Below, in pieces: positions 43,201-52,956 of a stretch of 64,000 nt of DNA. Both the position numbers and the translations under genes were made by a program. This DNA comes from Lolium rigidum (lineage: Eukaryota > Streptophyta > Magnoliopsida > Poales > Poaceae). Positions within the stretch are counted from its first letter, which is position 1. The number at the start of each line of letters is the position of its first letter. Location of the stretch: assembly GCF_022539505.1 (NCBI RefSeq), contig NC_061510.1, forward strand, positions 94,504,292 to 94,568,291, given 5' to 3'. The notes below the pieces were generated by a model, which did no database searches, was not told the DNA's origin, and saw only the letters and a list, made by a program, of their open reading frames with translations.

Positions 43201-44330
43201 CCCATTAGAACAATGATTGAAGGGATAAAAAACAAGATGATGACTAGGAATCATGAGAAGAGAGAAGGTGGTGCTAAAGCTCTATGGGAGATTACTCCTC
43301 ACTTCACTGAGGTCCTAGAAATGGCTAAGAAGCACTCTGCATTCTGCACACCCAGGATTGCTGATATTGGCTTGTGGCAAGTGACAAATGCAAAAGGAGA
43401 TGCAACATATGCTGTCAACCTTGAAGCAAAGACATGTGGATGTAGAAGATGGGATGTTACAGGGGTGCCTTGCAACCATGCATGCTCTGCCATCATCAAA
43501 TCTAAGCAAGCTCCAGAAAACTATGTGAGCCATTTCTTCAAAAAACCCATGTACCTAGAAGCATTCAAGCCAATCATCTATCCAGTGCCTGGGCAGCATG
43601 ACTGGACCAAGACTGATACACCAGACATCATACCACCTGTGTTCACCATTAATAGAGGTAGAAAGCAGGAGAAAAGGAGAAAAGGCAAGTTTGAGGTGCC
43701 CAAGCCCAAGGATACATCTAGAATGGGCACAATTACATGTTCCAACTGCAAGTTGCAAGGCCACAGATACACAAGCTGCACAGTCCCATTGAGGCCAGAT
43801 TTGCTTATAAGGAAAAACAAGCATGTGGTATGATGCACATTTATCTGTTCTACATTTCTTTGTTACCAAAATGCTTGTCCTTCTTAATTTGATGCTATTG
43901 TCATCACTTTATGCAGCCATCTGTGCCAGGAGATGCTCCATCTGTGCCAGGAGATGCTCCAGCTGTGCCAGGAGATGCTCCATCTGCTCCATCTGCTCCA
44001 TCTGCTCCAGCAAGGCAACCTCCAGCTCCATCTGCTCCATCTGCTCCAGCAAGGCAACCTCCAGCTCCATCTGCTCCAGCAAGGCAACCTCCAGCTCCAT
44101 CTGCTCCATCTGCTAGGCAGGGACAAGCTGCTCCAGCAACACAAGGTCCAACAAGGTATCCATATGTTCCCAGAAGCACATTTGTTGCTCCCAGGTCAGC
44201 AGCATTGGAAGAAGGAGGACAAGGCAGTGATGTGAGTGCTGGTTACAAAAGGACAAGGACATGGGGTTATTTCAACTGTGGGTATGTGCCTGAAGAAGGA
44301 GGAGAAGGCAGCAATGCAACTGGGGACTAG
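40273..44330 (+). pseudogene. MULE transposase gene (mudrA-like), five exons, one frameshift
   Basis: The exon model is 40273-40484, 40609-42237, 42327-42541, 42871-43827 and 43917-44330, with GT-AG introns and matching phases. The total is 3427 nt, which is one nt more than 1142 codons. Exon 2 starts with a PB1-like fold region, then an acidic stretch and the MuDR DNA-binding region (F-R-Y-H-R-N-S-N-V-R, then C-P-F-Y-C-A). The DDE core follows: D in L-D-G-C-F-I-K-L, D in M-S-D-R-Q-K and E in N-N-L-S-E-V-F-N-R-Y. A SWIM zinc finger (C-G-C then C-x-H, ~43436-43480) and a CCHC knuckle (C-S-N-C-K-L-Q-G-H-R-Y-T-S-C) come next. Exon 5 is a Pro/Ser/Ala repeat tail. A single extra base near 42025 shifts the frame, so this copy probably makes no full protein. 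Confidence 0.9.
42542..42870 (+). repeat. Transposase intron with two tandem repeat arrays
   Basis: The intron (GTAAGT...CAG) holds about four copies of a ~21-bp unit around AAATTGTGTAGTAGATGTTGT (42549-42625). A second array has about ten CGACTAGT or GTCGAC words (42628-42790), many of them palindromic. The same CGACTAGTCG core recurs in the spacer at 44700-44935. Confidence 0.8.
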
Positions 44331-45181
44331 TTTTTTAACTTGCTTCTGCAGTATGATGTAATTCCAGGACTTGCTGGTTCTTTTGGTTGTGTGGTCTGAT
44401 GTAATTCCAGAATTTGCTGGTTATTTTGGTTATACAGATGTGCTGCAACTTATGAGCACTCTGTATATTTGTCATACAGATGTGCTGCCAGATATGAGCA
44501 CTCTGCATGATGTAATCCATATGTGACTTGGTTAAGTGATGAAACTATATGAAGTACTGTCTCAGTGACTTGGTTAATTTGAGTTCATATTGTTCAGTAT
44601 ATTTGGTATTTGTGGCTTGGTTAACTGATGAAACTATATTGGCTTGGTATTTGAAACTATATGAAGTACTGATGAAACTATATTTGACTTGGTTAATATT
44701 GTCGAGAACGACTAGTCGACGACAAGTGTTGAATGCCATCTAGACCAAACTACTAGTCGAGAACGACTAGTCGAGAACGACTAGTCGACGACAACTAGTC
44801 GAATGACATCTAGACCAAACTACTTGTCGAGAACGACTAGTCGACGACATGTCTTGAATGGCATCTAGACCAAAATATTTGTTGAGAACGACTAGTCGAC
44901 GACAAGTGCTGAATGGCATCTAGACCAACATAGATAGCAGCATAATATCTCCATAGTTTTAAGATCATCTAGCACAACCATAGTTTTCTGACCAACATAG
45001 ATAGCTGCATAATATCTCCATAGCATAATATCTCCATAGTTTTCAGATCATCTAGCACAAACATAGATTGTCATACATAGAGGCAGTCAACAACACACAT
45101 AGCATAATATCTCTAATACATCAAGAGCTAACCAGGTACTAGATTATCCTAGCAACTAGTGATTCATTACAAGGCAAACTA
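44331..45181. repeat. Spacer between convergent MULE genes, tandem CGACTAGTCG repeats
   Basis: From about 44695 to 44935 lie about four units of roughly 55-60 bp. Each has GTCGAGAACGACTAGTCGAC and a GAATG-CATCTAGACCAAA segment. Before and after are shorter direct repeats (a GATGAAACTATAT type near 44540-44690; ACCAACATAGATAGC-type near 44923-45010). No ORF is supported. Confidence 0.75.
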
Positions 45182-46363
45182 TCATTCAGCACACATTGCA
45201 GCTATCTTCTTCATCTTATCCTTCTGGACATGTAAAGCATTGAGTAGGTCTGAAACATAGTACTCCACCTTCCTCTTTTCATCCTTCAAAGTGGCAGCTT
45301 GTTGCTCTCCCTTCTCCTTTTCTTCCTTCAAGGTGGCAACTACTAGCTCTAACTTCTTCTTTTCTTCCTTCAATGCAGCAAGCACTAACTCTACCTTCTT
45401 CTTTTCTTCCTTCAGACATGCTACTTCTTGCTCTGCCTTCTCCCTTTTTGCCTTCTCAAGCTCCAGGTTATGGTTAGTCAGCTCTGCAACATGCTCCAAA
45501 GTGTTGCCCAATTGCTTGTGCAGTTCCAGGTTCTTCTTTTCTAATTCCCTTTTTTCTAGCACTAGCTGGTAGTTCTTGGTTGCATACTCAACATTGCCAT
45601 GCATCCTTGAGTCTCTCTCCTCCTCATACATTTCCCAAATTTTCAGCAAAGAATGTTTCAGTGTAGATGGCCACTCCACATCTACCCAATGCACTGTGTC
45701 ACAAATATTTTCATCCTACATACATTGAGCAAATATATTTAGTACCAACTAAATTATACTATGCAGTGTACCTAAATTATACAACAATTTCTTACTAAAT
45801 TATACAAAGCAGTACCTAAATTATACAACAACATTTCTTACTAAGTTATATAGGCAGATTAGTAACTAATTTATAGAAGCAACTACCTAGCATAAATTGT
45901 ACAGGGAACTACATATATTGTACTGACAACAACAAGGCATAGCTTCAGACAATTGAATCAAATTGCAGTTAGTAAAAACAATCCAATGAACTAACCTACC
46001 TTACAACCACAGGCCAGAAATTTTCTTCCCGTGTTTGCACCTTCAAAACACACATACTTGTACATGGGCAGATCATGCTTGCACCTCAGGTCACAGTCAT
46101 CATAGCCGGTGAAATCTGGGTCTAAAATGCTGGCTGGGATCTAATACGAGGCGAGAGGAAGCAAAAGTTACTACTGCATTCAACAAATCGACGCACACTG
46201 AAAGAATCAATCAACAAATCGAAGCCCCAGTGAAGAAATCCAACGAAAACCCTAACCCTAACCGACGCGCACATACCGGTGGACGAGGACTGAAGTCGTG
46301 CCCCTCGGAGAACCCAGAGAGCAGGCTGTCGCTGCTGCTTTCTCCATCATTCCAGGAGGGCAT
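45182..46363 (-). CDS. MULE accessory gene: GRF-like zinc finger plus coiled coil, three exons
   Basis: On the minus strand I predict exon 1 46363-46277 (87 nt), exon 2 46140-46000 (141 nt) and exon 3 45715-45182 (534 nt), all phase 0 with GT-AG introns, giving 253 residues. Exon 1 encodes a Ser-rich start (MPSWNDGESSSDSLL). Exon 2 is a compact cysteine module, C-x3-C-x-H then Y-V-C-F-x4-N-T-G-R-K-F-L-A-C-G-C, close to the GRF zinc-finger pattern (N-x-G-R-x-F). Exon 3 has an N-C-x-V-H-W-V-D-type link and a ~130-residue Lys/Glu/Leu coiled coil with repeated L-K-E-E-K units. All frames are intact. The position is convergent to the transposase, like mudrB, but I see no similarity to mudrB. It may be an accessory DNA- or RNA-binding factor or a captured host gene. 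Confidence 0.75.
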
Positions 46364-46495
46364 GGCGGCGCGGGCGGCACGGCTTGGCGGCGGCGCGGCG
46401 ACCAGAGAGGGTGCGGCGACCGGCGAGCGACGAGAGAGTGGTGCGGTGCGGTGCGGTTCGACCCGACCGGCTACCGCTTAAGGTCTCCAGGCAGC

Positions 46496-46689
46496 AACGG
46501 CGCAGCGAACGGCCGTCTGCCTACGTGGCACCTGACAGTGGGTCCAACGAGGTTAAAACGCTATCAGCTGCCGTTTTGCGCAATCTGTAACTGCTAGCCC
46601 AAGAAGTTGTATATTTCTGAAAAAATTACCAAAGTTGGTACTGACCCGTTAACCTAGCCTGAAATGTGGTAGTTTTCTGTAATTTACTC
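46496..46689 (-). repeat. MULE right terminal inverted repeat, 194 bp
   Basis: This is the inverted copy of 39977-40170. The start of the accessory gene lies 133 bp inside it. Confidence 0.92.
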
Positions 46690-46698
46690 GAGTGATGA
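46690..46698 (+). repeat. MULE target duplication, right copy
   Basis: GAGTGATGA, identical to 39968-39976. Confidence 0.95.
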
Positions 46699-46753
46699 AG
46701 AAAGATTTGTTCCGCGTGATCTGAGCGCTCATGGACTTCACGGAACATGTGTT

Positions 46754-47684
46754 TTTTTTTTGAACACAAGATGGGGTCATAGAACCCAGAGGAGCATTTC
46801 ATTGAAACATTCGTGGCAGGTACATTTTACAGCGAAGTCCTATGTCATCTCTTGCCCTAACAAACCTAATTTGAAATAAGGACCTCGCACTTTACAGAAA
46901 GCACCCTGAAAATATATGAGAAAAAGCAATCAAGGACAGTGCCTGTGCCACCCTTCACCGGCGAACTCCAGGCGTCTCCGCCGAGCTCAAGGAGCTGCAT
47001 GCTCGAATACTCCATGCCGGCGAGAAGATTCCGCCGCTGGCAACCATCAGAGGGCCGGGGACGCACCACTTGGTCCTCTGGAGGCGTCGAGCTCCAGCAG
47101 ATGAATCGGAGGGCCTCCGATCTGGAGGTTGAAGAAGGGCCACCATGCTGGCCAAGGATCACGGCGACGAACTCGGTCGCCATGTGTTGCGCTCGTAGAA
47201 GATCAAGTGCTCCAGGATGCCTCTCCGGCGATCTGCCAAGAACGGCGTCACCAGGAACCTCACCTTCGATTCCACCTCCATGGTGGCGAAGAAGAAGAGG
47301 ATCCAGGCTAGATCCGTCCAGATCGTGGGAGAAGCCGACGAGCTTTATTGAAGGGGTTGAGGAAGCTCCGCCGCCCTCTGCCTCCGGCTCCTTCCATCGG
47401 AGCGCCGCAGAGAGCAAGCCCGCCACCAGCAGCCACCGGGAGCAGCTCGAGCTCCGCCGTGGCCTAGCCCCCAAGGGCATAGCGCCATTCTCCACAAAGG
47501 TAAACCGAGAAAAACTACCAGATCTACACCTACACCTAAGCCTAGCTACTCCGACGCCCACCCATGACCATCTCCGGCCGGCTAATCCGGCGGAGGAGGC
47601 CCTGGAGCGGCCCGGCCGCAGACGGTGGACTCTCAAACCCTGTAGCAGCTAGAGAGGGGAGAGGGGGGGAAATGAGCGGTTCCT
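46754..47684 (-). mobile_element. Retroposon 1, ~0.93 kb, with poly(A) tail and 14-bp target copy
   Basis: A T-run at 46752-46761 (poly(A) tail of a minus-strand insertion) begins the insert, and ACGGAACATGTGTT flanks it at 46740-46753 and 47685-47698. The body is GC-rich, and the minus strand has an open frame of 256 codons (46866-47636) that I do not recognise and do not trust as a protein. Poly(A) plus a 14-bp duplication means LINE-type reverse transcription of an RNA. It could be a non-autonomous LINE/SINE-like element or a processed copy of a host transcript. Confidence 0.75.
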
Positions 47685-47698
47685 ACGGAACATGTGTT

Positions 47699-48208
47699 GG
47701 AACTTGGAAGGAAGAGAGAGGGCTGCAACCTGCAGGAGTGGATGGAATTCATGTTGGGCGGTAAGGAACGGCGGCGGTAAGCTATCAGTACCAGGGATAG
47801 AATGCCCCGACCTGCTTAAGATAGTTGGAGAAGACTAAGCTTTTTTTTTTTCCTTTTTCTAACTTGACCTGGAGAACGTGGGTAGGTTACTTGCCTTATG
47901 CGGTTGTTATGCAAGATTAAACTAAACGATTTGTCTACCGTCCCAAATGACGTCTTTCTACACAGTTTTTTCTAGTTCATCTCGCAGCGATCCCGTAACT
48001 AGTGTGCTTGGCGATCTTTAGGCATGTGGGCATGGCGATTAGTTTGTTTTTATTTCAATAAAAAGGCAAGAAACAACTTATTTAATAGTGTGCTTTCAAA
48101 ATAAAAATAAATGATTTAATTTTAATTTTGATAAGAAGGCGAGAAACTACTATTTTGATAGTGTGCTAAGAACATCTACAATGAGGATACTTAGCATGGG
48201 CGCCAGGG
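47699..48208. other. Spacer, nothing recognised
   Basis: AT-rich near 47830-48160, with a T-run at 47831 and a loosely repeated AGGCAAGAAACAA / AGGCGAGAAACTA motif near 48064 and 48136. No supported ORF. Confidence 0.4.
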
Positions 48209-48217
48209 TAGTAATAA
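48209..48217 (+). repeat. Target duplication of small MULE, left copy
   Basis: TAGTAATAA equals 49697-49705, a perfect 9-bp repeat just outside the imperfect ends. Confidence 0.85.
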
Positions 48218-49696
48218 GGAAAACGCTGAGGTCCCCCCGGACGATCGCGTCCTCGTTCCTCCGGACGCAGCGCGCGACGCGTGTCCCTGCGGGGCCCACG
48301 CTATCTCTTCCCTGTCTCCGCTCTTTCTTCCCCACGAAAAAATTTCTAGCTATCGTCATTTCTCGCAGCCGCGCCCAAATGTCGATTCCCCCGCACAGCC
48401 GCTGCCGGTACCAGCGCCGCCGCCGCTGCTTCTGCCTGCGCGGATGCAGGCGCCGCGCGCCGCCTTTCCCCGCGCATCCACGGAGACGCGGCCGCTGCTG
48501 CCCGCTGTGCCGACCGCTCCGCCGCTGCTCTCCACCGATGCCATGGCCGGATAGCATCTCCGCGCCGCATCCACGCCTGCGCCATGCACCTCCACTGCCG
48601 GCACCGGCGGCGCCCCCCCGGAACCCCTCCTCCACCACCACCCCCGGATGCGCATCTCCGTCGCGCTCCCACTCGCGGATCCGCCCGCCGGTAGCGCCGC
48701 AAGCCCTGGAAGCGCATATCTGCCGCCCCCTCCCCAGATCCACGCGCCGGAAGCGCCCGCCGTCTCTCTTCCCGCAGAAGCAATGTTTGTGCGCGGTCCC
48801 CTGCAGTTCCCCGCTGTCGGGCCAGATCCTCGTCGTCGCCGGACCAGGATGCGATGCCCACCTGATCTCCGGCGCAGGATCCCGCTACCGCCTGGCGTGT
48901 GCTCAACACGCTGTTTGAAGGGAGCTCCCCGACGCCCTGCCCCCGTCGTCGGGCACTGCCCCTGGTGGACTGAGCCACTGCCCCCCTAATGGGAACCTCT
49001 CCGCTCGTCATAGAGTTTTTATTTTTTCGCTACAATTGTTCAGCGGTAATGCTAATATAGCACAATTTGTTTGCTACAATGTCTCTGGTGATGTCTCCGG
49101 CAAAATTTGTTTTGCTACATTTTGTTTTGTGATTTTGCTACAATTTTTTAATTATTTTGCTACAATGTCTCCGGCGAGTCTCCGCCGAAATCAGGCTTTG
49201 CTACATTTGTTCTGCTTTGTTGCTACAATAGTATAATCATTTTTGCTACATTTGTCTCTAGTGAGGTCTCCGTCGACATTGTCTCTGGCAAAGTCTCTGA
49301 TGAGGTTGGTTTTGCTACAACGGCGGACCTTTTTTGCTACAATAACACAATACTTTTGCTACGTGATCTCCGACGAGGTTTCGGCGGTTTCCGGTGAGGT
49401 CTCCGGCGAGATCTGTGGTGAACTGTTTTTTGCTACAATAGGGTTGATTTTGCTACAAACGAAACGTTTTTTGCTACTTTGGTACATTATGGTAGCAAAA
49501 GTGGGAGTTTAGGTGAGATTAGATTTTGCTACAAACGAACCATTTTTTGCTACTTTGATACATTATGGAAGCAAAAGTGGAAGAAGTAGATTGATGATTT
49601 GATCAAACGGCTGAAAATGACCCAGATTGCTTTGATCAATGGCTGAGGACCCGGGGGATCAAAAATCTAATCCCCGGGGGACGCTCAGCGTGGCCC
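48218..49696. mobile_element. Small non-autonomous Mutator-like element, 1479 bp
   Basis: The ends, GGAAAACGCTGAGGTCCCCCCGG and inverted GGGCCACGCTGAGCGTCCCCCGG, match over most positions, and a perfect 9-bp TAGTAATAA flanks them. The left ~770 bp are very GC-rich with long but compositionally driven frames on both strands. The right ~600 bp carry about 16 TTTGCTACA words. No transposase is present. The GC-rich part might be captured host gene sequence (Pack-MULE-like), but I recognise no protein. Confidence 0.75.
49025..49580. repeat. Dispersed TTTGCTACA array
   Basis: About 16 direct copies of TTGCTACA or TGCTACTT occur in 550 bp, with two inverted forms (GTAGCAAAAG near 49491 and GAAGCAAAAG near 49568). 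They alternate with TCTCCGGCGAG-like words. Such dense subterminal repeats often bind transposase. Confidence 0.75.
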
Positions 49697-49705
49697 TAGT
49701 AATAA
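49697..49705 (+). repeat. Target duplication of small MULE, right copy
   Basis: TAGTAATAA, identical to 48209-48217. Confidence 0.85.
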
Positions 49706-49910
49706 TCCCAGCCGATCCAGGGAACAAAGCTAGTGGCGCTGCTAATACATGCGTCAGCGGTCCGTTTTCTCTCCCGCGTGAAGCAGTTCTACCCAGCGGC
49801 AGAGCCTAGCGATTCCCTGGGATAAGCGCCTCACCAAGCGCTCCGCATTGGAGTCAGACTACTCATAGTAAAAGTAACTTCACTACTAACTACTAACTAA
49901 GTGTCCAACT

Positions 49911-51336
49911 TTTTTTTAGATAAAAGGCACTCAAGTGCCCAACTTTGAATTAACAAAGCCACCAACGGCGAGAACGATACAAAGTGCTGAACCCAGCTTA
50001 CAGAACGACACCACACACCCACACGAACTACCGAAGAAGCTACAACCGGAAGCGCGAGCAGTATGCTCAGCCAAAGCGCCTACGAGGACTCGGAGAAGAA
50101 CAGGAGTCTACATTGTCGGGCCGGAGCTCACTCGAGAGCGAGCCATTTTCACGCGCGCCTCAACAAAACTCCTCCGTCGCAGAGACGCCACCGGAAGCCG
50201 ACCACCACCGGGGACCGGCCCACGTTGCTCGCAAACCGAAGAGCAGCGCCAAGGAAGCTCGACTAGGGAAGGGCACGGAGCAAGCCTTGCCGAAGATCGC
50301 CGAAGAATCACCTCCGTCACAACCTTCGGTGAGCCTCGCGCTGTGGGCTCCAAGACGGTGTCTTCAAGAAGAGCACGACACCGTAGTGCCACCACCGCCC
50401 GATCCGAGGATCATGGGTTTTCACCCGGACGAAGTAGAGGGACGGAGGTTGGCCTCACGGCGGCTTCAACAAGGGAACGCCGTCCGCGAACGCCGCCGCC
50501 GTGGCCCGAGGGGCAAAGGTTTCCCCTTGGCAACCTCACCGCCAACTACACCCCACACCACTCGACTCGCCGAGTACCACGTCGCCCCCACGACCATGGC
50601 ACCGGCCAGCACCAGAGCTACTGGCTCGCCCGCCAACCAAATAGCTCCCCCCTTCCAGGGCCGCCGCCCCGGCATCCCAACCCTGCCCGCTGCGGCACCG
50701 AGGGAAATAAGAAACACCGCCGCGAGGTTCGACCTACAGACCCCAAAGAAGGCCAGAGAGGCAGCCGCCGGCCACCATGGCCGCCGGGTACCAGATCTGG
50801 GGGCGAAATGGGCCTGGCAGGGCCCGAGGCCCCTGCCCCAACCCGCACGCAGGGCGGCCAGGGAGGCCACCCAGCTCACGCCTCGCCCTGCTCCATCCTT
50901 GAAAGCCTCGCCACCGCCGGCCCGCCCGGCCGTGGCCGTTGAAGCTCGCGCCGCCGTGCTTGACGCCCAGATCCCGCCGCCGGCCGAGCTCGCGCCGCCC
51001 AGCATCGCAGACGCCTCCGCTGGAGCCGCCGCCGCCCTGAGTGCGCCCAGCACACAGAGCCACCATGCCGCCGCAGGAGCAGCCGCGCCGCCACGCCCCC
51101 TGCCAGCGTCGCGCCCCTTCGCGACGAGACCGCCCGCGCCGGCGACACCGCGAGGAGGGGAGAGGTGCCCCGCCGCCGCCGGCGCCCCCGAGCTTCGCCC
51201 GGCGGCGCCCTCCTGGCGGCGGCGAAGCGGGGGAGGGGGAGAAGAGCTCTGCGGCGGCGGCGATTTAGGGTTTCGCCCTGGGACTCACGGGAGCCTAGGG
51301 ACGAAACGTTTCCTTCCTATTGTCGTCTGAATTCTC
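49911..51336 (-). mobile_element. Retroposon 2, ~1.4 kb, with poly(A) tail and 15-bp target copy
   Basis: A T-run at 49909-49917 marks the 3' end of a minus-strand insertion. The left target copy ACTAAGTGTCCAACT (49896-49910) is found again on the right, split by MITEs into ACTAA (51337-51341) and GTGTCCAACT (51894-51903). The minus strand starts with AAACCCTAAATCGCCGCC-like leader words near 51270. The GC-rich frames (such as 51053-50466 minus and 49984-51330 plus) are low-complexity and not recognised. No RT is seen, so it is non-autonomous or a processed transcript. Confidence 0.75.
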
Positions 51337-51341
51337 ACTAA

Positions 51342-51614
51342 GACTAGTCATAGTGGGGAGTAACATAGAGTAGTAACATGCACATATTATTACTCTATGT
51401 TACTACCTCTATAGTGGATAGTAACATATATGTGATGTCATGCAAAGCCATATTAATTAGGTTGTAGACTCATCTTGTATTGGGAAGTGTGATGTTATGG
51501 TAACATAGCTAGTTACCACCTTACTCTCTTTCTTCATTTATTACCATGCCATGTCATCAAAATACTTTGGAATGTGTGATGTTACTACCTATGTTACTCC
51601 CACTATGAGTAGTC
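51342..51614. mobile_element. Tourist-like MITE 1, 273 bp
   Basis: The ends GACTAGTCATAGTGGG and inverted GACTACTCATAGTGGG lie between TAA copies (51339-51341, 51615-51617). TAA is the PIF/Harbinger target. It is non-coding and inserted in the TAA of retroposon 2's target copy. Confidence 0.85.
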
Positions 51615-51617
51615 TAA

Positions 51618-51890
51618 GGCTAGTCATAGTGGGGAGTAACTTAGACTAGTAACATGACATATGTTACTAGCTAAGTTACTACCTTCATAGTGGGTAGTAA
51701 CTTATATGTGGTGTCATGCATTGTGTTATTTACTATGGTATAGACTCATCTTATCTTGGGGTGTGTGATGTTATGGTAACATAGCTAGTTACCACCTCAC
51801 TCTCTTTCTTCATTCATTGTCATGCCATGTCACCAAAATGCCTTGAGTTGTGTGATGTTACTAGCTAAGTTACTCCCACTATGAGCAGTC
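51618..51890. mobile_element. Tourist-like MITE 2, 273 bp, tandem with MITE 1
   Basis: It has the same orientation, length and family as MITE 1, shares the middle TAA, and is followed by TAA at 51891-51893. The ends are GGCTAGTCATAGTGGG and inverted GACTGCTCATAGTGGG. It differs from MITE 1 at many scattered positions, so the tandem pair is not a recent duplication. Confidence 0.85.
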
Positions 51891-51919
51891 TAAGTGTCCA
51901 ACTCACCAAATATGCTTAT

Positions 51920-52621
51920 GTGGCAGTGAGTTAATGAGGAAAGATGAGGATAGAGTAACATAGCTAGTTACTGTAACATCACATTTCCCAAGATACAATG
52001 AGTCTACAAGCTAATTCATGAAAATATCTACTCCCTTCGGTTCTTAGCTTAAGGCGTATAAATTTTTTCAGTTTTTCACCAAAGATTAAGGCGCGGTGTG
52101 AAGTTTTCCCTCTGTCTCACTAAAATGCCCCTCACATCGGTTTCCAACGTCCTAAAAACACGGTAGCAATTGAAGTATTGACGGCAGCTTCCTTCGCATC
52201 CCGCATGGTATACTCCTTGGAAAACGGTAACAAGCCTGGCTCCTCTCGGTTCCCAACCAGATTTTCCAAAATAAAGGTACTTGATTGGGTGTGCATGCCT
52301 CGTCAATTAAGGAGGGTAATTAAATGATGGGTTCGGGGTAGAGATTTATGGGCGGACGATTGCATGCAGCAAGAAACGAAGCGACGTGGCGTAATAAATC
52401 AGCAAAATATAAGGAAGTGAAGAGATTTTATAGGGGTAAGATTGGAATGTAGTATGATGCAAACCTCTTCTTAATAACCGCGCCAGAAAATATACGCCTT
52501 GTCCTTTGAGATGGAGGGAATATGATACTACTTTGATGTTACTAACCACTATGAAGGTAGTAACATAGAGTAGTAACATATGCATGTTAGTACTCTATGT
52601 TACTTCCCACTATGACTAGTC
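51920..52621. mobile_element. MITE 3 of the same family, inverted, split by Stowaway
   Basis: The right part 52523-52621 is the reverse complement of the left third of MITE 1/2 and ends CCCACTATGACTAGTC followed by TTA. The left part (about 51920-52028) resembles the other third (TAACATAGCTAGTTAC), but its terminal repeat is unclear. Confidence 0.65.
52031..52520. mobile_element. Stowaway/Mariner-like element, 490 bp
   Basis: The ends CTCCCTTCGG and inverted TTCCCTCCAT are flanked by TA (52029-52030, 52521-52522). Subterminal AAGGCGTATA words occur at both ends in inverted orientation. It has no transposase frame and lies inside MITE 3. Confidence 0.75.
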
Positions 52622-52956
52622 TTACATGTTGTTATCAATACACTTTACGTTAATTACCTTTTTTTCTACTCAAGCACCCACCTAAGAGTCTACCAGGATA
52701 TACATGAGATTACACGTTTAAGTGGAGATGTTGAGGTAAGCTCATAAAATCTGCATGCATCTAGCGATGAGCTTTGAGTTCTGAGCGGCGACGCACCGCC
52801 ATCACCAACTATCATCTAATAGTAATGATAATCAAAGAGTCATGTCAAAGACCTATCCACCACTTTTTTTTCGAAAAACATCTCACTGCCTCCCCGATGA
52901 AATAATTTTATGTAATGACAATTCATGTATTTTGTATAAAATTTTAACTAGGGAAA

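Larger units (their letters stand above)
39977..46689 (+). mobile_element. Two-gene Mutator-like element, 6713 bp
   Basis: Long terminal inverted repeats (39977-40170 and 46496-46689, 194 bp each) differ at only about six visible positions and are flanked by perfect 9-bp GAGTGATGA copies. Inside are two convergent genes, a transposase on plus (40273-44330) and a zinc-finger/coiled-coil gene on minus (46363-45182). Each ATG lies 100-135 bp inside a terminal repeat, so the repeats probably supply both promoters, as described for maize MuDR. A repeat-rich spacer separates the gene ends. Confidence 0.95.

Noticed and set aside
43884..44179. Minus-strand and other plus-strand frames over the repeat tail
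   Set aside because: Shadow frames of the exon 5 tandem repeats.
46866..47636. 256-codon minus-strand frame in retroposon 1 as a real gene
   Set aside because: No domain recognised, compositionally biased, and fully contained in a retroposed insert; kept only as a remark.
48163..48918. 251-codon plus-strand frame, and 197-221-codon minus frames, in the small MULE
   Set aside because: Arg/Pro/Ala-rich translation on every frame of very GC-rich DNA; no recognisable domain, and the frame starts outside the element.
49984..51330. 448-codon plus-strand frame across retroposon 2
   Set aside because: Low-complexity Pro/Ala/Arg composition, antisense to the retroposon, overlapping frames equally open on both strands.
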